Below are positions 5,105 through 6,298 of a DNA stretch of 6,298 nt, piece by piece (position 1 is the first letter of the stretch; every line of letters starts with the position of its first letter). Location: the NCBI GenBank assembly GCA_050049955.1, contig JASFVG010000281.1:1-6298 (forward strand). The letters are read 5' to 3'. The position numbers and the translations under genes were made by a program. Origin of the DNA: SKLM01 sp050049955. GTDB lineage: Bacteria > Chloroflexota > Anaerolineae > B4-G1. Under the pieces are notes generated by a model. The model saw only the letters and a program-made list of their open reading frames with translations. It did no database searches and was not told the DNA's origin.

Positions 5105-6250
5105 ATGAGAACGCTGATTCCGGTTGAAGACAACGATACGCAGGCGGCAGTCCAGGGATTCCTCAAGAAGCTGCTACAGGCCGACGTGGTGGACGCGCTC
5201 CTGGTGCCTATGGAGACACCTCAAGGCGCGATCACGCCGGCACTCGTATCAGAGGCTGATCTGTTGGAGCACGCCAGTCCATTGACACCAGTGATGGGGC
5301 TGAACGCAGCTCGTCTTGCGGGCCGTGTCTCGATCCGTGAGCCGCGGGAGCGCGTCGGCGTAGTGTTGCGTCCCTGCGAATTGCGCGCGTTGGTTGAGTT
5401 GGTCAAGCTCCAGCAAGCCAGTCTGGAGGATCTCGTGACAATCGGTCTGGACTGCCTGGGTACCTACGATGTGGCCGTGTACGCCGCGAGCTTGGAGGGA
5501 CAAGGCGGGCGGCCCAACTTCGCTGGGCTGGACACGGCCGCCTATCTGGCCACTGCCCAAAGCGGCGACCTGGTGCCTCAAGAGGGATACGCGTTTCGCG
5601 GCGGTTGTCAGATGTGCGAGAAGCCACACAGCGAAGGGGCGGACGTCACGCTAGAGCTCTTCGGTTGCGATCCTGCCCGCGGCATCCCCGTCTCGTTGCC
5701 GGACGAAATGGGTGAGCAGCTTGGATTGGCTTCCACGGAGATTGATGCCCAGCGAGCGCCGCGTCGCTTGCAGGTCATTGAGAAGGTCGCTGAAGCACGC
5801 ACTGCAGTGCGAGACGAGCGCTTCTCGGAGATTCGGCGGCGCCTGGACGAGGAGGGTATCGAGGGTGTCTTCGCGTCCTGCATTAGGTGTCACAACTGCA
5901 TGACGGTCTGTCCCATCTGCTACTGCAAGACCTGTCTCTTCAAGAGCCAAGTGTTCGACCATGAGCCGATGCAGTACATGAACTGGGCAAGGCGAAAGGG
6001 CGCGTATCGTATGCCGGCCGACACGACGCTCTTCCATCTGACTCGCCTAAACCACATGGTGCTCTCTTGCATCGGCTGCGGCCTGTGCACGAGCGACTGT
6101 CCTGCCGAATTGCCGGTCGCCGACGTCTTTCGCGCGATTGGGCAGGATACGCAGCAGGTGTTCGAGTACGACCCTGGGCGCGACGTTGAGGAACCCCTTC
6201 CGCTGATCACCTTCCGGGAGGATGAGTGGACTGATGTTGGGGAGGAGTAG
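5105..6250 (+). CDS. FdhB/FrhB-like flavin/iron-sulfur electron-transfer protein
   Basis: The 381-aa product resembles the beta subunits of F420-type hydrogenases and formate dehydrogenases (FrhB/FdhB), which move electrons between a flavin, iron-sulfur clusters and a partner. Seen: an RPCELRAL segment at 89-96 and IGLDCLGTY at 113-121, both characteristic; C168 and C171 (GGCQMCEKP); a dense cluster C259-C262-C265-C269 followed by C272, C274, C277; and a second ferredoxin motif C322-C325-C328-C332. The C-terminal part, with DVFRAIGQ and LITFREDE, is also family-like. FAD binding is inferred from the family, since no simple nucleotide motif is visible. Placed after mvhD, it probably feeds MvhD/HdrA-II in place of a hydrogenase; the substrate (F420, formate via FdhA, or another) cannot be told from here. 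Residues 134-143 are encoded by a repeat also found upstream of the gene. The next 48 nt show no start codon. Confidence 0.85.
   Translation: MRTLIPVEDNDTQAAVQGFLKKLLQADVVDALLVPMETPQGAITPALVSEADLLEHASPLTPVMGLNAARLAGRVSIREPRERVGVVLRPCELRALVELVKLQQASLEDLVTIGLDCLGTYDVAVYAASLEGQGGRPNFAGLDTAAYLATAQSGDLVPQEGYAFRGGCQMCEKPHSEGADVTLELFGCDPARGIPVSLPDEMGEQLGLASTEIDAQRAPRRLQVIEKVAEARTAVRDERFSEIRRRLDEEGIEGVFASCIRCHNCMTVCPICYCKTCLFKSQVFDHEPMQYMNWARRKGAYRMPADTTLFHLTRLNHMVLSCIGCGLCTSDCPAELPVADVFRAIGQDTQQVFEYDPGRDVEEPLPLITFREDEWTDVGEE
5504..5532 (+). repeat. Palindromic repeat copy inside the FdhB/FrhB-like coding region
   Basis: In frame, it encodes GGRPNFAGLD (residues 134-143). It differs from the intergenic copy at one base, T to C, which breaks one pair of the core hairpin and turns a Val codon into Ala. 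It lies in the variable stretch between the DCLGTY and GGCQMC motifs, a place that could accept an insertion. Confidence 0.65.
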
Positions 6251-6298
6251 GCAGGGAGACTGGGAAACAGGTAGACGGGCTGATAGGGAACCGACGTC

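Noticed and set aside
4597..5166. Minus-strand open frame across mvhD and the gap
   Set aside because: Shadow of mvhD; the PAQRSWAAR-like stretch it shares with another minus-strand frame comes only from the 29-nt repeat.

Overview
The window reads as one plus-strand operon of redox genes from an anaerobic prokaryote. By eye the GC content is around 60%. The gene set (HdrA paralogues, a soluble HdrD-like protein, MvhD and an FdhB/FrhB-like protein) and the AGGGAGA-type ribosome sites fit an anaerobic bacterium. A Chloroflexota-type lineage is a guess from gene content only. No rRNA or other phylogenetic marker is present.

Layout: 2-1276, an HdrA-type flavoprotein cut off at its 5' end (HdrA-I). 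1294-2433, a soluble protein joining an HdrC-like ferredoxin domain to an HdrB-like CCG region (HdrD-like). 2434-2581, a 148-nt gap with hairpins and a short repeated motif. 2582-4375, a second, complete HdrA (HdrA-II). 4376-4452, a short gap. 4453-4893, MvhD. 4894-5104, a 211-nt gap holding a palindromic repeat and small hairpins. 5105-6250, an FdhB/FrhB-like iron-sulfur protein. 6251-6298, tail with no gene start seen; the operon probably continues beyond the window.

The parts match a heterodisulfide-reductase-like electron-transfer complex. The FdhB/FrhB-like protein and MvhD would pass electrons to HdrA flavin, which would serve the HdrD-like CCG subunit and possibly a ferredoxin. No hydrogenase, formate dehydrogenase catalytic subunit or methylene-THF reductase is visible, so the true donor and acceptor lie outside the window or are unknown.

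The most notable point is that the two HdrA paralogues carry complementary iron-sulfur domains. HdrA-I has the inserted ferredoxin and CSSC motif but no C-terminal ferredoxin. HdrA-II has the C-terminal ferredoxin but has lost the inserted ferredoxin and CSSC. This suggests an asymmetric HdrA heterodimer. A second notable point is a 29-nt palindrome-bearing repeat with one copy between genes and one in frame inside the last gene.
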